A stretch of DNA of 29,305 nt from a bacterium (GTDB taxonomy: Bacteria; SM23-31; JAUVVT01): contig JAUWXV010000017.1 in NCBI GenBank assembly GCA_030616165.1, positions 1 to 29,305 of the forward strand. The letters run 5' to 3'. The stretch's first letter is position 1; every line of letters starts with the position of its first letter. A program made the translations under genes and the position numbers. This document shows, piece after piece, positions 1 through 7,234 of this stretch. The notes beneath the pieces are model-generated. The model ran no database searches and had not been told where the DNA came from. It saw nothing but the letters and a program-made list of their open reading frames with translations.

Positions 1-233
1 GGTATATCCTCGTATTTTTCCTTTATTTTTTTTAAAAGAGTAATGCCGTCCATACCAGGCATTTTTATGTCAACCGAAATTACGTCTGGTTTGTCTTTCT
101 CTAATAGTTCAAGCGCCTGCATCCCACTTTCAGAAGATAGAGGTTCAAAATTATCCTCTTCGAGCCAGGCCGTAAGAGAATCCCTCATTATCATTTCATC
201 ATCCACTATTAATATTTTTGGCTTTTCAGGCAT
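1..233 (-). CDS. Response regulator, receiver domain (C-terminal part beyond window edge)
   Basis: Read leftwards from ATG at 233, this gives MPEKPKILIVDDEMIMRDSL and continues through DIKMPGMDG to the window edge, about 77 residues. It is the start of a CheY-like receiver domain. The acidic pair in VDDE and the phospho-acceptor aspartate in the DIKMPGMDG segment are present, and the fold is collinear with NtrC-type and other two-component regulators. The output domain lies outside the window, so its DNA target or class is unknown. It follows a histidine kinase on the same strand after about 220 bases, so it is the likely cognate partner. Receiver domain is sure; regulator subclass is not known. 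Confidence 0.9.
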   Translation of the reverse strand, partial: MPEKPKILIVDDEMIMRDSLTAWLEEDNFEPLSSESGMQALELLEKDKPDVISVDIKMPGMDGITLLKKIKEKYEDI

Positions 234-290
234 TTCTTCTCCTGTATTATTGTTTAAAAAGTTACACTGTTTTTTATTTGATTTTTTTTC

Positions 291-432
291 ACCACAGAGA
301 CTCAAAGAAAAAGAGAATGTTAAAAACACATCACCTTGCATACACTGATAATCCTTTCTTCTGCTGGCGAAGGTGTTCTTCACCTTCGCACTTAAACATG
401 TTCATACTGACTCTCTTCGTCTCTGCGGTCCA
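291..432. repeat. Imperfect inverted-repeat element between kinase and regulator genes
   Basis: The left arm, around ACCACAGAGACTCAAAGA at 291, is approximately complementary to the right arm, around CTTCGTCTCTGCGGTCC at 416-432. Between the arms sits a perfect 9-bp stem (see 367-389). Such short ACCACAGAGAC-type intergenic elements are familiar from many environmental bacterial genomes. No coding function is seen. Confidence 0.5.
367..389. repeat. Perfect 9-bp hairpin GCGAAGGTG-ttctt-CACCTTCGC
   Basis: GCGAAGGTG at 367-375 pairs exactly with CACCTTCGC at 381-389 around a 5-base loop. On the minus strand it lies after the kinase stop and before the regulator start. There is no run of T directly after the stem in that direction, so it is a weak terminator candidate. 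It may instead be the core of the surrounding repeat or an mRNA-processing hairpin. Confidence 0.6.
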
Positions 433-454
433 TTTTTTTTCTTTATATTATTTT

Positions 455-1372
455 TTATCCTTTGTTTATTGGGAATTTGATTATAAATGTTGTCCCTTTT
501 CCTTCCTCGCTTTTGACATCAATACTTCCATTATGTCGTTGAATAATGCCGTAAGCCACCGAGAGACCGAGACCTGTTCCTTTTTTATCCTGCTTGGTTG
601 TAAAAAATGGGTCGAATATTTTATTTATTTTTTCTTTTGGAATTCCACAACCTGAATCTGTTATGTAGGTTACTATATTTTTATTATTTTCAGTGTTAAT
701 TTTAATACTAAGTTTTCCACCCTCCGGCATAGCCTGAGCAGAATTTATAAAAAGATTCAAAAATACCTGCTCGATTTGTTTATAATCTGCCATAATCTTA
801 GGAAGAGGGGATTTATATTCCTGAATAATTTCTATATTCTGGAGTTGAATCTGATGTTTGATTAGGGAGAGAGTCTTTTTGATAATTTCTTCTAAATTAG
901 TTAATTCCCTGGCTGATTCTGTGGGTCTTGCAAATTCTAAAAGATTTTTAACGATTTCAGAACATCTTGAAGTTTCAGTTTCCATAGTTTTAACATATTT
1001 ACGTAATTTGTAAAGGTCTGTTGAATCAATATTATCGTATGAAAATTTTTTCTCCATGAGTTTAAGATATGTGAGTATGCCGGTGAGAGGATTATTAATT
1101 TCATGAGCAACACCAGCAGCGAGTTCGCCCATAGATGCGAGTTTTGCTGTCATAATAATCCGTGTCTGTGCCTGGATTAATTCTTGATTAATTTTCTGGA
1201 GCTGGTCAATCAGGTATGGTAAACACATTTCAATTTCTGCCAAATCCTGATATACAGCAACTGCCTTTTCTCTGCGCGAGTTATAACCACAAGACCCGCA
1301 GTTGAGTTCATCTTCTTTTTTGAGTTTATTTACTTTTATTAAAATTTTTGTTATTTCTTCTTCAGATGGCAT
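455..1372 (-). CDS. Sensor histidine kinase, C-terminal part of a hydrogenase-like iron-sulfur sensor kinase
   Basis: This 305-residue protein has a small iron-sulfur module at its N-terminus (C25, C28, C50) and then a full histidine kinase. The kinase has phospho-acceptor H90 in [10 protein letters not shown], the N box [10 protein letters not shown], and the G boxes DSGCGIP and GTGLGLS. The N-terminal module matches the CxxCxxxxC...C cluster domain (PF04060-like) that sits between a hydrogenase-like domain and the kinase in [FeFe]-hydrogenase-type sensor kinases. Its third cysteine is Arg33 here. The frame stays open upstream of ATG 1372 to about 1480 and encodes family-like residues ([21 protein letters not shown]), but that stretch has no start codon. 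ATG 1372 has no clear ribosome site. The gene is therefore probably the 3' half of a damaged gene whose 5' half is at 1455-1724. Kinase activity remains possible. Confidence 0.85.
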   Translation of the reverse strand: MPSEEEITKILIKVNKLKKEDELNCGSCGYNSRREKAVAVYQDLAEIEMCLPYLIDQLQKINQELIQAQTRIIMTAKLASMGELAAGVAHEINNPLTGILTYLKLMEKKFSYDNIDSTDLYKLRKYVKTMETETSRCSEIVKNLLEFARPTESARELTNLEEIIKKTLSLIKHQIQLQNIEIIQEYKSPLPKIMADYKQIEQVFLNLFINSAQAMPEGGKLSIKINTENNKNIVTYITDSGCGIPKEKINKIFDPFFTTKQDKKGTGLGLSVAYGIIQRHNGSIDVKSEEGKGTTFIIKFPINKG

Positions 1373-1454
1373 CGGAAGTTCTATGTTTTCAACTGTAAAT
1401 GACCTCTGAAAATCAATAGATTTATATTCCTCGACATCTTTATTATATTTTTCT

Positions 1455-1724
1455 TTATCTAATATTAAAAGCAGCAGGAAATGAAGGTGCTAATACTGCA
1501 AAAACTCTTTGATATGAATTAATAAGTTCGTATGTTTTTTCTATACCAGACTCTATTTTTTTTGCATTCTGGGAACATATTTTAACGCAGTTTCCGCATC
1601 CTATACAGCGTTCATCCAAAACATATGCCTGACCTTCTTTTATTTTTATCGCTTTGGCAGGACAGTTCCTGACACAGGAATAGCACCTTTTGCAAAGGTC
1701 TTTAATTGTTTCTACTACACCCAA
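1455..1724 (-). pseudogene. N-terminal ferredoxin-domain fragment of the hydrogenase-like sensor kinase
   Basis: Starting at TTG 1724 (AGGT ribosome site upstream), 89 residues carry two [4Fe-4S] motifs, CKRCYSCVRNCP and CIGCGNCVKIC. They are followed by the segment VFAVLAPSFPAAF and then a stop. In full-length hydrogenase-like sensor proteins, LAPSFPAAF opens the large hydrogenase-type (H-cluster-like) domain of roughly 270 residues. Here that domain is absent. Within a few bases of the stop, the downstream frame resumes with sequence that belongs just after that domain. This looks like an internal deletion plus frame change splitting one gene into two. A sequencing or assembly error is possible but would have to remove nearly a kilobase. 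Confidence 0.75.
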
Positions 1725-2040
1725 TTTTATTACCTATTTTTGTTTCATTTATTAGACAATGTAAAAATGTTGACCAGGTCATTGTAATCTTTTTTATACT
1801 TAAATATACGATTAATATTTATTTAAATCAGGGATATTACATAATAGATATACTAAAAATTTACAAATTTTGAATATGCAAAATATAAAGTCATAATAGT
1901 ATTTTAGGTTTTGGAACTAAATATTATTTAATTTGTTTTATATATGGAATTTAATTTTATTTGTTTAAATTATCGTTATTTTTTGATGAGTATTTTATGT
2001 AGCAGACAGTTAAAAATATTTTATAGTAGAGTATTAAAAA
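1725..2040. other. Divergent intergenic region between sensor-kinase remnant and hydG
   Basis: This is a strongly AT-rich gap that must hold promoters for both directions. An 11-bp perfect palindrome TGACCAGGTCA lies at 1771-1781, flanked by ACAATG (1756-1761) and CATTGT (1780-1785). This would suit a dimeric regulator, possibly the neighbouring response regulator. No gene is seen in it. Confidence 0.4.
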
Positions 2041-3432
2041 ATGAACAATATATTTAATAAAAATAAGATAATAAAAATACTTAAAGAAATACATGAACCT
2101 GAATCCAAACAAGTTGAGAGTATTATTTCAAAAGCAAACGAACTTAAAGGATTAAGTTTAACAGATACAGCATATTTGCTAAAAGTAGATGATGAGGATG
2201 ACTTACAAAAAATTTTAAATGAAGCAAAAATCATAAAGCAGAGGATATATGGAAACCGACTTGTTCTATTTGCACCTCTTTATCTGTCGAATGAATGTAT
2301 TAATAATTGTTTGTATTGTGCATTTAGAAGGGATAATAAAGAACTTCTCCGAAAGACACTTGCAGAAGAAGAAATTGAACAAGAGGTTAAAACACTTGAA
2401 GAACAGGGACATAAAAGGCTTCTTCTGGTAACTTCAGACTGCGGACGTAAGACTGATATTAACTTCCTGGAAATGGCTGTGAGAAAAGTTTATGAAACTA
2501 AAGTAGGGAAGGGTGAAATAAGACGTGTTAATGTGAATGCACCAGAAATGGATGTTGACAATTTCAAAAGACTTAAGGCTGTTGGAATAGGAACATATCA
2601 ACTTTTTCAGGAAACATATCACAGAAAAACATTTGAATGGATTCATCCGAATGGTAAAAAGTCAAATTATGATTGGCATATAACTGCTATGAACCGTGCC
2701 CAGAAAGCCGGGATAGACGATGTTGGGATTGGAGTTCTTTTTGGTTTATATGATTATAAATTTGAAGTTTTAGCATTGCTCCAGCATGCAAAACATTTAG
2801 AAGAACAATTTGGTATAGGACCACATACTATCTCTGTGCCGCGTATTGAACCCGCTTTAAATGCCCCTTTGAGTGAAAATATACCTTATTCTGTTTCGGA
2901 TAAAGATTTTATAAAATTGGTTGCAATCTTCAGATTAGCAGTTCCATATACAGGCATAATTCTTACAACAAGAGAAAAACCAGAATTGAGAAATCTACTG
3001 TTTGAACTTGGTGTTTCGCAAATTTCTGCTGGTTCAAGAACCTCACCTAGCGCATATCATACAAAAAAACAACAAATTCCAGAATCAGCGCAGTTTTCCC
3101 TCGGTGACCAAAGAACTCTCGATGAAGTAATTGCCGAAATTTCGAGAAGGGGATATTTCCCGAGTTTCTGCACCGCTTGTTATAGACTGGGAAGAACGGG
3201 TCAGGACTTTATGTCGCTTGCTAAGCCGGGATTGATACAGAATTTTTGTACTCCAAACGCTGTCTTTACTTTCAAGGAATATCTTGAAGATTATGCCTCA
3301 GAAGAAACAAGAAAAATAGGGGAAACAGTAATCGAAAAGTATCAGAATAATATTTCAAATAACGGTGTGTATAAGAAAGTAAAAAGAAACCTCGAAAAAC
3401 TCGAAAAGGGAGAAAGGGATTTGTATTTCTGA
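2041..3432 (+). CDS. hydG: HydG, [FeFe]-hydrogenase maturase (radical SAM tyrosine lyase)
   Basis: HydG cleaves tyrosine with a radical-SAM cluster and makes the CO and cyanide ligands of the [FeFe]-hydrogenase H-cluster. The 463-residue length is typical. The SAM cluster motif is CX3CX2C at C86, C90 and C93. The C-terminal auxiliary cluster motif is CX2CX22C at C377, C380 and C403. This second motif separates HydG from its relative ThiH. HydE, HydF and the hydrogenase are not in the window, so they must be elsewhere. The gene stands alone, divergent from the hydrogenase-like sensor remnant. Start ATG 2041 fits the family N-terminus, although the ribosome site is weak. Confidence 0.95.
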   Translation: MNNIFNKNKIIKILKEIHEPESKQVESIISKANELKGLSLTDTAYLLKVDDEDDLQKILNEAKIIKQRIYGNRLVLFAPLYLSNECINNCLYCAFRRDNKELLRKTLAEEEIEQEVKTLEEQGHKRLLLVTSDCGRKTDINFLEMAVRKVYETKVGKGEIRRVNVNAPEMDVDNFKRLKAVGIGTYQLFQETYHRKTFEWIHPNGKKSNYDWHITAMNRAQKAGIDDVGIGVLFGLYDYKFEVLALLQHAKHLEEQFGIGPHTISVPRIEPALNAPLSENIPYSVSDKDFIKLVAIFRLAVPYTGIILTTREKPELRNLLFELGVSQISAGSRTSPSAYHTKKQQIPESAQFSLGDQRTLDEVIAEISRRGYFPSFCTACYRLGRTGQDFMSLAKPGLIQNFCTPNAVFTFKEYLEDYASEETRKIGETVIEKYQNNISNNGVYKKVKRNLEKLEKGERDLYF

Positions 3433-3508
3433 TTAACTGAAAGTTTAAAATAAATTCTTGGTATTTGCTTCAATTATAAGGAACATTACAAAAAAATAAA
3501 AGTTATAC

Positions 3509-3537
3509 TTGACATTTTGCATTTTTTTTATTAAGAT
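3509..3537 (+). promoter_or_regulatory. Sigma70-type promoter for the kor-hdr operon
   Basis: TTGACA at 3509-3514 and TAAGAT at 3532-3537 are separated by 17 bases, and the spacer is T-rich. It lies about 100 bases before the first gene of the long operon. The same spacing and T-rich spacer recur at 19710 and 21431. Confidence 0.6.
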
Positions 3538-3635
3538 AGTAAATTTATAATGCTAATATAGATTTAAGAATAAGTAAGCCTTGGCATGAATCTATTTTTA
3601 AGTGTAATAATTGAGATTATAACTGAGGAACACTT

Positions 3636-3935
3636 ATGAATCTTTGGCGTAAACCGCTGGATTTACAAGATATTAAGGTAGCTCGTGGTGAAATTCATAT
3701 TATTAAGGATCTATGCAAAGGTTGTGGATTCTGTGTAGAATATTGTCCGAAGGATGTGCTGGAGATATCTGAAGAGTTTAATACAAAGGGTTATCACCCA
3801 CCCTACATAAAAAATCCTGATGAATGTGTTGAGTGTCATTTATGCGAGATGTTATGTCCGGAATTTGCCATCTATGTAACGTTAAAAGAAGATAATAATG
3901 TGGTTAAGTCAGCGTCAGAGGAAGGAGGACAATGA
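3636..3935 (+). CDS. korD: 2-oxoacid:ferredoxin oxidoreductase delta subunit (2x[4Fe-4S] ferredoxin)
   Basis: This 99-residue ferredoxin has two complete cluster motifs, CKGCGFCVEYCP and CVECHLCEMLCP. It carries the insertion NTKGYHPP between them, which is characteristic of delta subunits of four-subunit 2-oxoacid:ferredoxin oxidoreductases. It would take electrons from the catalytic beta subunit and pass them on. It is the first gene of the operon, preceded by GAGGA before ATG 3636, and overlaps the next gene by four bases (ATGA). There is a single delta for two alpha/beta pairs, so both pairs probably share it. Confidence 0.9.
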   Translation: MNLWRKPLDLQDIKVARGEIHIIKDLCKGCGFCVEYCPKDVLEISEEFNTKGYHPPYIKNPDECVECHLCEMLCPEFAIYVTLKEDNNVVKSASEEGGQ

Positions 3936-5125
3936 AGACAGACCCAAAAGGGGTATTGGTCGGTTCTCATTATCTTAGTGGCAACCATGCATGTGCGGAG
4001 GGTGCTCTTTCAGCAGGATGTCGATTCTTGAGTGTCTATCCAATTATGCCTGCGCTTGAAGTATCTGAGAGATTCCTTGCGAGAGCAAAGGAAGTAGGTG
4101 CCACCTTTATTCAGATGGAGGATGAAATCTCGACCCTCGCAGCAGTTTTAGGTGCATCGTGGACAGGAAAAAAATCAATGACAGTAACATCGGGTCCAGG
4201 ATTATCTCTTATGATGGAAAATCTCGGGCTTGGTGTAATGTTAGAGACACCTTGTGTAATCGTTGATATTCAAAGCGTCGGCCCCGGTTTAGGGTTGCCT
4301 AACCGTCCATCTCAGGGTGATATGATGCAGGCACGATGGGGCTCTCATGGAGATTATGAAATCATTGCGCTTGCTCCAAGCTCTCCGCAAGAAATGTTTG
4401 ACTTCACTATTAAGGCATTCAATCTTTCTGAACACTACCGTGTGCCTGTTGCTGTGATGTCAGATGAGTATGTTGCTCATCTGAAAGAGAAAGTAGTAAT
4501 TCCTCCGGCAAATAAGATTGAAATTGAACCCCGCAGATATTATGAAGGTCCTAAGGATAGCTACTTGCCGTTTAAAAGAGACGAAGACCTGGTTCCTCGT
4601 ATGGTTGATATTGGTGAGGGATATAAATTTCATGTTACAGGATTAACCCATGATGACCGTGGCTATCCGATTATGAATGAAGAATGCCAGGAGTATAATG
4701 TTCATCCTCTGGTGTGGAAAATTCGTAACTATGTGGACAATATTATTGAAGTCCAGGAAGTTCACGTTGAAGATGCTGAAGTTATAATTATCTCTTATGG
4801 AGCAACTTCGAGGGCTGCACTCAAAGCGATGGAGCAGGCACGAAACTCCGGGATAAAGGTAGGAAGTCTCAAACTTGATACGGTCTGGCCCTTTCCTGAG
4901 AAACGGGTGGCAGAACTCGCAAAAAAAGTGAAAGCCTTTGCGGTCCCAGAAATGAATTTTGGTCAGATTGTTTTAGAAGTTGAACGATGCAGCTACGGAA
5001 ATGCAAATGTATTCTTTGTTCATCATGGAGAAAAAGGCGTTGAAAACACAGATAATATACTTTCTGCTGTCAAGCAAGCAGCGCAACAGAATTCAGTAAA
5101 AGATGGAATTATTGAGTGTGAATAA
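3932..5125 (+). CDS. korA: 2-oxoacid:ferredoxin oxidoreductase alpha subunit, copy 1 (substrate motif altered)
   Basis: This 397-residue alpha subunit carries the pyrimidine-binding and transketolase-C-like domains of the OFOR family. It is clearly paralogous to the protein at 5993-7234: both share QMEDE, TSGPG, DMMQ(A/S)RWGSHGDYEIIA and the C-terminal FPE/FPD...VPE(M/I)N(F/Y)GQI segments. The near-universal alpha-subunit motif YPITPS reads YPIMPA here (residues 36-41), so the threonine expected next to the TPP/substrate site is Met39. This suggests the copy does not form a normal active site by itself. It overlaps the ferredoxin gene at its start and is followed after 15 bases by an intact beta gene. 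Confidence 0.92.
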   Translation: MKTDPKGVLVGSHYLSGNHACAEGALSAGCRFLSVYPIMPALEVSERFLARAKEVGATFIQMEDEISTLAAVLGASWTGKKSMTVTSGPGLSLMMENLGLGVMLETPCVIVDIQSVGPGLGLPNRPSQGDMMQARWGSHGDYEIIALAPSSPQEMFDFTIKAFNLSEHYRVPVAVMSDEYVAHLKEKVVIPPANKIEIEPRRYYEGPKDSYLPFKRDEDLVPRMVDIGEGYKFHVTGLTHDDRGYPIMNEECQEYNVHPLVWKIRNYVDNIIEVQEVHVEDAEVIIISYGATSRAALKAMEQARNSGIKVGSLKLDTVWPFPEKRVAELAKKVKAFAVPEMNFGQIVLEVERCSYGNANVFFVHHGEKGVENTDNILSAVKQAAQQNSVKDGIIECE

Positions 5126-5140
5126 GCAAGGGAGTGTAGA

Positions 5141-5962
5141 ATGGAGACACTAAAGACCAAAAAGATGAAAGAAGTTCATCCGATGGAGGATGTGCTCCGC
5201 ATGAACAGGATTCCGCATATTTGGTGTCCTGGTTGTGGAATAGGTTTGGCTGTCACTGCTTTTGCCGCTGCTCTTGAAAAAGCAAAAATTGATTTGAACA
5301 AAGTAGCCATCGTTTCTGGTATCGGTTGTACTGGAAGGGTAGCAGGCTATATAAAACTTGATTCATTTCATACCACTCATGGTCGTGCCATTGCTTTTGC
5401 AACCGGGATTAAGGTTGCAAATCCTGACTTGAAAGTTGTCGTTTTTTCCGGCGATGGAGATCTAATTTCAATCGGTGGAAATCATTTCATTCATGCTGCC
5501 CGGAGAAATATTGATATGCTTGTAGTTTGTGTCAATAACTTTATTTATGCAATGACTGGTGGTCAGGTAGCACCAACAACACCACTTGCGGCGTATGCTA
5601 CAACTTGTCCCTTTGGGAGTGTTGAACCACCAATCAATATTCCATACTTAGCAGATTCTTCGGGTGCTGTATATGTGGCAAGGTGGACAACACTTCATAT
5701 TCGCAGACTTACCAATTCTTTTATCGAGGCGCTCGATAAGAAAGGATTTTCAGTAGTTGAGGTTATTTCACCGTGTCCACAGTATTATTCAAGGATTAAT
5801 AGATTAGGAGATGGACTTGATATGATGAAGTTTTATCATGATAATACAGAGATACGACATGGGGAGGATACAAAGAACCTCGATATTGGATTTCAGGGTA
5901 AGATTATAATGGGTAAATTTATTGACAGAGAGAGGCCAAGCTATACGGAACGGTTTGATTAG
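5141..5962 (+). CDS. korB: 2-oxoacid:ferredoxin oxidoreductase beta subunit, copy 1 (catalytically intact)
   Basis: This 273-residue beta subunit binds TPP and the proximal [4Fe-4S] cluster. All expected features are present: CPGC at 29-32 and C63 in GIGCTGR, the Mg-TPP motif GDGD at 104-107 with N132-N133 downstream, and a fourth cluster cysteine, C212, in SPCPQ. It is therefore competent for 2-oxoacid decarboxylation and electron transfer. The acid used cannot be told from sequence; 2-oxoglutarate, pyruvate and branched-chain oxoacids are all handled by close relatives. It sits between the two alpha genes, with GGGAG before ATG 5141. Confidence 0.93.
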   Translation: METLKTKKMKEVHPMEDVLRMNRIPHIWCPGCGIGLAVTAFAAALEKAKIDLNKVAIVSGIGCTGRVAGYIKLDSFHTTHGRAIAFATGIKVANPDLKVVVFSGDGDLISIGGNHFIHAARRNIDMLVVCVNNFIYAMTGGQVAPTTPLAAYATTCPFGSVEPPINIPYLADSSGAVYVARWTTLHIRRLTNSFIEALDKKGFSVVEVISPCPQYYSRINRLGDGLDMMKFYHDNTEIRHGEDTKNLDIGFQGKIIMGKFIDRERPSYTERFD

Positions 5963-5992
5963 TGGTTTTCTCTGAGATTAATGGTGGTGAAA

Positions 5993-7234
5993 ATGAAGGC
6001 TAATCCAAGGGATGTACTTACCGGTGTTCATTATATAGATGGTGATGTTGCCGCTGGGTATGGCGTTTTAGCAGCAGGATGCAAATTTGTTGCTGGCTAT
6101 CCAATTACACCATCTACCGAGGCTGCAGAAACGTTTGCACGCGTGGCTCCAAAAGGTAATGCAATGTTTATTCAAATGGAAGACGAACTTGCTTCAATCT
6201 CAGCTGTAATTGGTGCATCCTTTGCAGGAGTGAAGTCGATGACCATTACTTCTGGACCGGGTTACACTCTTATGATGGAGGCAATTGGATTTGGTGCAAT
6301 GTTAGAAACACCATTTGTTCTGCTCAATATCCAGAGAGGTGGACCCTCTACTGGAGTCCCAACCAAAACTGGGCAAGCTGACATGATGCAATCACGCTGG
6401 GGCTCTCACGGAGACTATGAAATCATAGCAATATCCCCTGATTCTCCTCAAGAATTGTTTGACTATACTATAAAGGCGTTTAATTTGGCAGAAATGTATC
6501 GTTGTCCTGTTATGATTATGTCGGATGAATGTGTTGGTCATATGACTGAAAAAGTAGTTATACCCCCGGCAGAAGAAATTGAACTTGAACCCAGAAGATT
6601 GTATAATGGTCCACCGGGCGAATATTTGCCATTTAAGCCGGATGGTGATTTCATTCCGAAAATGGTAAAAGCAGGTGCTGGCTATAACCTATATATTTCT
6701 GGACATGTGCATGATGAAAGGGGCTACCCGGTTACCAATGAGGAATTTAAATCAGTTTATTTAAGACGCCTTGTCGACAAGATTAGACGCAACAAAGACA
6801 AAATTATTGAACTTAAAGAAGAAAATACAGATGATGCTGAGGTGATTGTTGTATCCTATGGAATTTCGTCGAGGGTTGCTGTAAGAGGAATAGAAAAGGC
6901 ACGAGAAAAAGGCATAAAGATTGGCAATCTGAGACTTGTGACCGTCTGGCCATTTCCTGATGAGAAGATAATTGATCTTGCCAAAACCACGAAAGCATTT
7001 GTCGTACCAGAGATAAATTATGGGCAGATAGCATTTGAGGTTGAGAGATGCTGTCATGGCAGGGCAAATGTTGTACTCGTTCCTCATAGTGGGGCAGGAG
7101 TTCATAATCCAGATGATATATATGATGCAATCGTATTTGCAGCAAAAGAAAAAAAGAAGATTGAAGGAATTGTAGAATATAAAACAAAACTGGAGAAATT
7201 GGTTTTCGAAGGAGGTTTCAAATTAAAGGAATGA
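5993..7234 (+). CDS. korA: 2-oxoacid:ferredoxin oxidoreductase alpha subunit, copy 2 (intact motif)
   Basis: This 413-residue alpha subunit retains the canonical YPITPS at residues 36-41, unlike copy 1. An upstream in-frame ATG at 5981 exists. Start 5993 is preferred because MKANPRDVLTGVHY lines up with the start of copy 1 and GGTGGTGA precedes it. Domain content and length match copy 1 throughout, so the two arose by tandem duplication of an alpha-beta pair. The stop overlaps the next gene's start (ATGA at 7231). It may supply the active alpha half-site to the intact beta subunit encoded just upstream, but pairing cannot be read from the sequence. Confidence 0.92.
   Translation: MKANPRDVLTGVHYIDGDVAAGYGVLAAGCKFVAGYPITPSTEAAETFARVAPKGNAMFIQMEDELASISAVIGASFAGVKSMTITSGPGYTLMMEAIGFGAMLETPFVLLNIQRGGPSTGVPTKTGQADMMQSRWGSHGDYEIIAISPDSPQELFDYTIKAFNLAEMYRCPVMIMSDECVGHMTEKVVIPPAEEIELEPRRLYNGPPGEYLPFKPDGDFIPKMVKAGAGYNLYISGHVHDERGYPVTNEEFKSVYLRRLVDKIRRNKDKIIELKEENTDDAEVIVVSYGISSRVAVRGIEKAREKGIKIGNLRLVTVWPFPDEKIIDLAKTTKAFVVPEINYGQIAFEVERCCHGRANVVLVPHSGAGVHNPDDIYDAIVFAAKEKKKIEGIVEYKTKLEKLVFEGGFKLKE

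Noticed and set aside
43-655. Plus-strand open frames over the receiver and kinase genes
   Set aside because: The minus strand gives clear receiver and kinase motifs; the plus-strand peptides are serine- or phenylalanine-rich shadows of these and of spacer.
6761-7187. Long open frames on the minus strand inside alpha-2
   Set aside because: They are antisense to a well-conserved gene, have implausible protein composition and no ribosome sites.
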